Below are positions 63,066 to 64,000 of a stretch of 64,000 nucleotides of DNA, piece by piece. The translations under genes and the position numbers were made by a program. The stretch comes from Legionella cardiaca. Lineage in GTDB: Bacteria > Pseudomonadota > Gammaproteobacteria > Legionellales > Legionellaceae. The stretch lies in the NCBI RefSeq assembly GCF_029026145.1, contig NZ_CP119078.1, forward strand, positions 2,355,036-2,419,035. Direction: 5' to 3'. The notes below the pieces were generated by a model. That model was not told the origin of the DNA. It ran no database searches and worked only from the letters and a program-made list of their open reading frames with translations. Numbering within the stretch: the stretch's first letter is position 1; every line of letters begins with the position of its first letter.

Positions 63066-64000
63066 TTATAAATATTCACGCTGCAGAATTTCAGCAATTT
63101 GCACTGCATTCGTAGCAGCACCCTTACGAATATTATCGGCCACTACCCATAAGTTTAAACCATTTGGATGAGAAATATCTTGGCGGATACGTCCTACAAA
63201 TACTTCATCATGTCCAACTGCATGAGTTATTGGTGTTGGATATTGTAATTTATTTGGATCATCAATTAATTTAACACCTGGCGCCTTGCTCAAAAGCTTA
63301 CGAGCTTCAGCAGCGGTCAGGGGGCCCTTTAATTCCAGATGAATCGCCTCTGAATGACCATAAAGCACGGGTACCCGCACAGTAGTTGGGTTAACCAAAA
63401 TAGAATCATCTTCCATAATTTTCTTGGTTTCCCAAACCATTTTCATTTCTTCACGGGTATAGCCATTTTCCTGAAATTCATCAATATGTGGCAGTACATT
63501 GAACGCTATCTGTTTGGGATAAACCGCTGATTTAATAGGTCGTCCATTCAACAATTCGCCAATTTGCGTAACTAATTCATTGATTGCTTTTTTACCTGTA
63601 CCCGAAACTGCTTGATAAGTGGCAACATTAATACGACTAATACCGACAGCATCGTGTAAAGGTTTCAAAGCCACAACCATTTGAATAGTGGAGCAATTAG
63701 GGTTTGCAATAATACCGCGATTTTTATATTCGCTAATGCGATAGGCATTCACTTCTGGTACAACTAAAGGAATATCGTTGTCATAGCGAAAACAGGAGGT
63801 ATTATCCACAACGATACAACCCGCTGCGGCAGCTTTAGGAGCATACTCTTTAGACACAGAACCGCCTGCAGAAAATAAAGCAATATCGGCTTTACTAAAA
63901 TCAAAATTCGCAAGGTCTTCAACATCTAATTGACGGTTATTAAACATGACTGTCTTCCCAACCGAGCGGGAACTGGCTAAAGGATAAAGATTATCCACTG
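63066..64000 (-). CDS. asd: Aspartate-semialdehyde dehydrogenase; 5' end beyond window
   Basis: This enzyme makes aspartate semialdehyde for lysine, methionine, threonine and diaminopimelate. The visible 311 codons begin in the NADP-binding domain. The first full codon seen (GTG at 63998) is an internal Val of VDNLYPLASSRS, so about 25-30 residues are missing. The catalytic Cys is in NPNCSTIQMV. GSVSKEYAPKAAAAGC and ATYQAVSGTGKKA are diagnostic. No frameshift is seen. Confidence 0.94.
   Translation of the reverse strand, partial: VDNLYPLASSRSVGKTVMFNNRQLDVEDLANFDFSKADIALFSAGGSVSKEYAPKAAAAGCIVVDNTSCFRYDNDIPLVVPEVNAYRISEYKNRGIIANPNCSTIQMVVALKPLHDAVGISRINVATYQAVSGTGKKAINELVTQIGELLNGRPIKSAVYPKQIAFNVLPHIDEFQENGYTREEMKMVWETKKIMEDDSILVNPTTVRVPVLYGHSEAIHLELKGPLTAAEARKLLSKAPGVKLIDDPNKLQYPTPITHAVGHDEVFVGRIRQDISHPNGLNLWVVADNIRKGAATNAVQIAEILQREYL

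Overview
The window reads as Legionella, a gammaproteobacterium. Four things point there. Ordinary gammaproteobacterial housekeeping genes sit in low-GC DNA. Many eukaryote-like or coiled-coil orphan proteins are scattered singly between them, in the manner of Dot/Icm effectors. The last third carries an AnkH/LegA3-like ankyrin protein next to asd. At least six orphan genes have a match to the Legionella PmrA box with a -10 hexamer 10-11 bp downstream. The species cannot be told from sequence alone; GC looks like about 39-40% by eye.

Layout. 1-3.0 kb: an edge-truncated NADAR-domain effector candidate, a ceramidase-like membrane protein, and a membrane/coiled-coil orphan. 3.2-9.1 kb: the agmatine-putrescine cluster aguB-speA-aguA, then acetoacetyl-CoA synthetase. 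9.3-11.9 kb: two convergent orphan effector candidates sharing a bidirectional terminator. 12.2-14.6 kb: the methionine importer metN-metI-metQ. 14.7-16.2 kb: another PmrA-box orphan. 16.7-20.9 kb (minus): glyQ-glyS-gmhB-rsmJ as one overlapping operon. 21-24.4 kb (minus): a DsbA/Com1-like oxidoreductase and uvrD. 24.5-28 kb: a CheD-like putative deamidase, a prolyl-aminopeptidase homologue without its catalytic Ser, dtd, mlaA and trmL. 28.1-34 kb: a methyltransferase-like orphan, gshA-gshB (minus) and a leucine-rich-repeat protein (minus). 34.2-39.7 kb: a tail-anchored Ig-like protein, a MerR-QueF fusion behind a MerR-type promoter, a methyltransferase, a DMT transporter, a rhodanese and an orphan with an acidic tail. 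40-44.7 kb: a PafA-like phosphatase, htpX, an lldD-type dehydrogenase and a phosphosulfolactate-synthase-like protein. 45-49.9 kb: ada, a second methyltransferase-like orphan (a paralogue of the one at 28 kb), corA and a DUF4156 lipoprotein. 50.2-53 kb: rhodanese-grxC-secB-gpsA and a DUF922 protein. 53-60 kb: two minus-strand orphans, tRNA-Gly/Cys/Leu, pgsA-HAD-rluC and rne. 60.4-64 kb: an acidic orphan, ankH, a small linker gene and asd (cut by the window edge).

How it fits together. The backbone supplies polyamines, glutathione, methionine uptake, glycyl-tRNA, phosphatidylglycerol, outer-membrane lipid asymmetry (MlaA), RNA turnover and secretion (SecB). Onto it are inserted monocistronic orphan genes. 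Those with PmrA boxes would be co-expressed under the two-component regulator that drives many Dot/Icm effectors. The most distinctive observations are the multi-locus PmrA-box set, the MerR-QueF fusion with a possible internal QueF start, the CheD-like protein that keeps a Thr-Cys-His constellation, the NADAR effector candidate with 72-residue repeats, and the paired methyltransferase-like paralogues.
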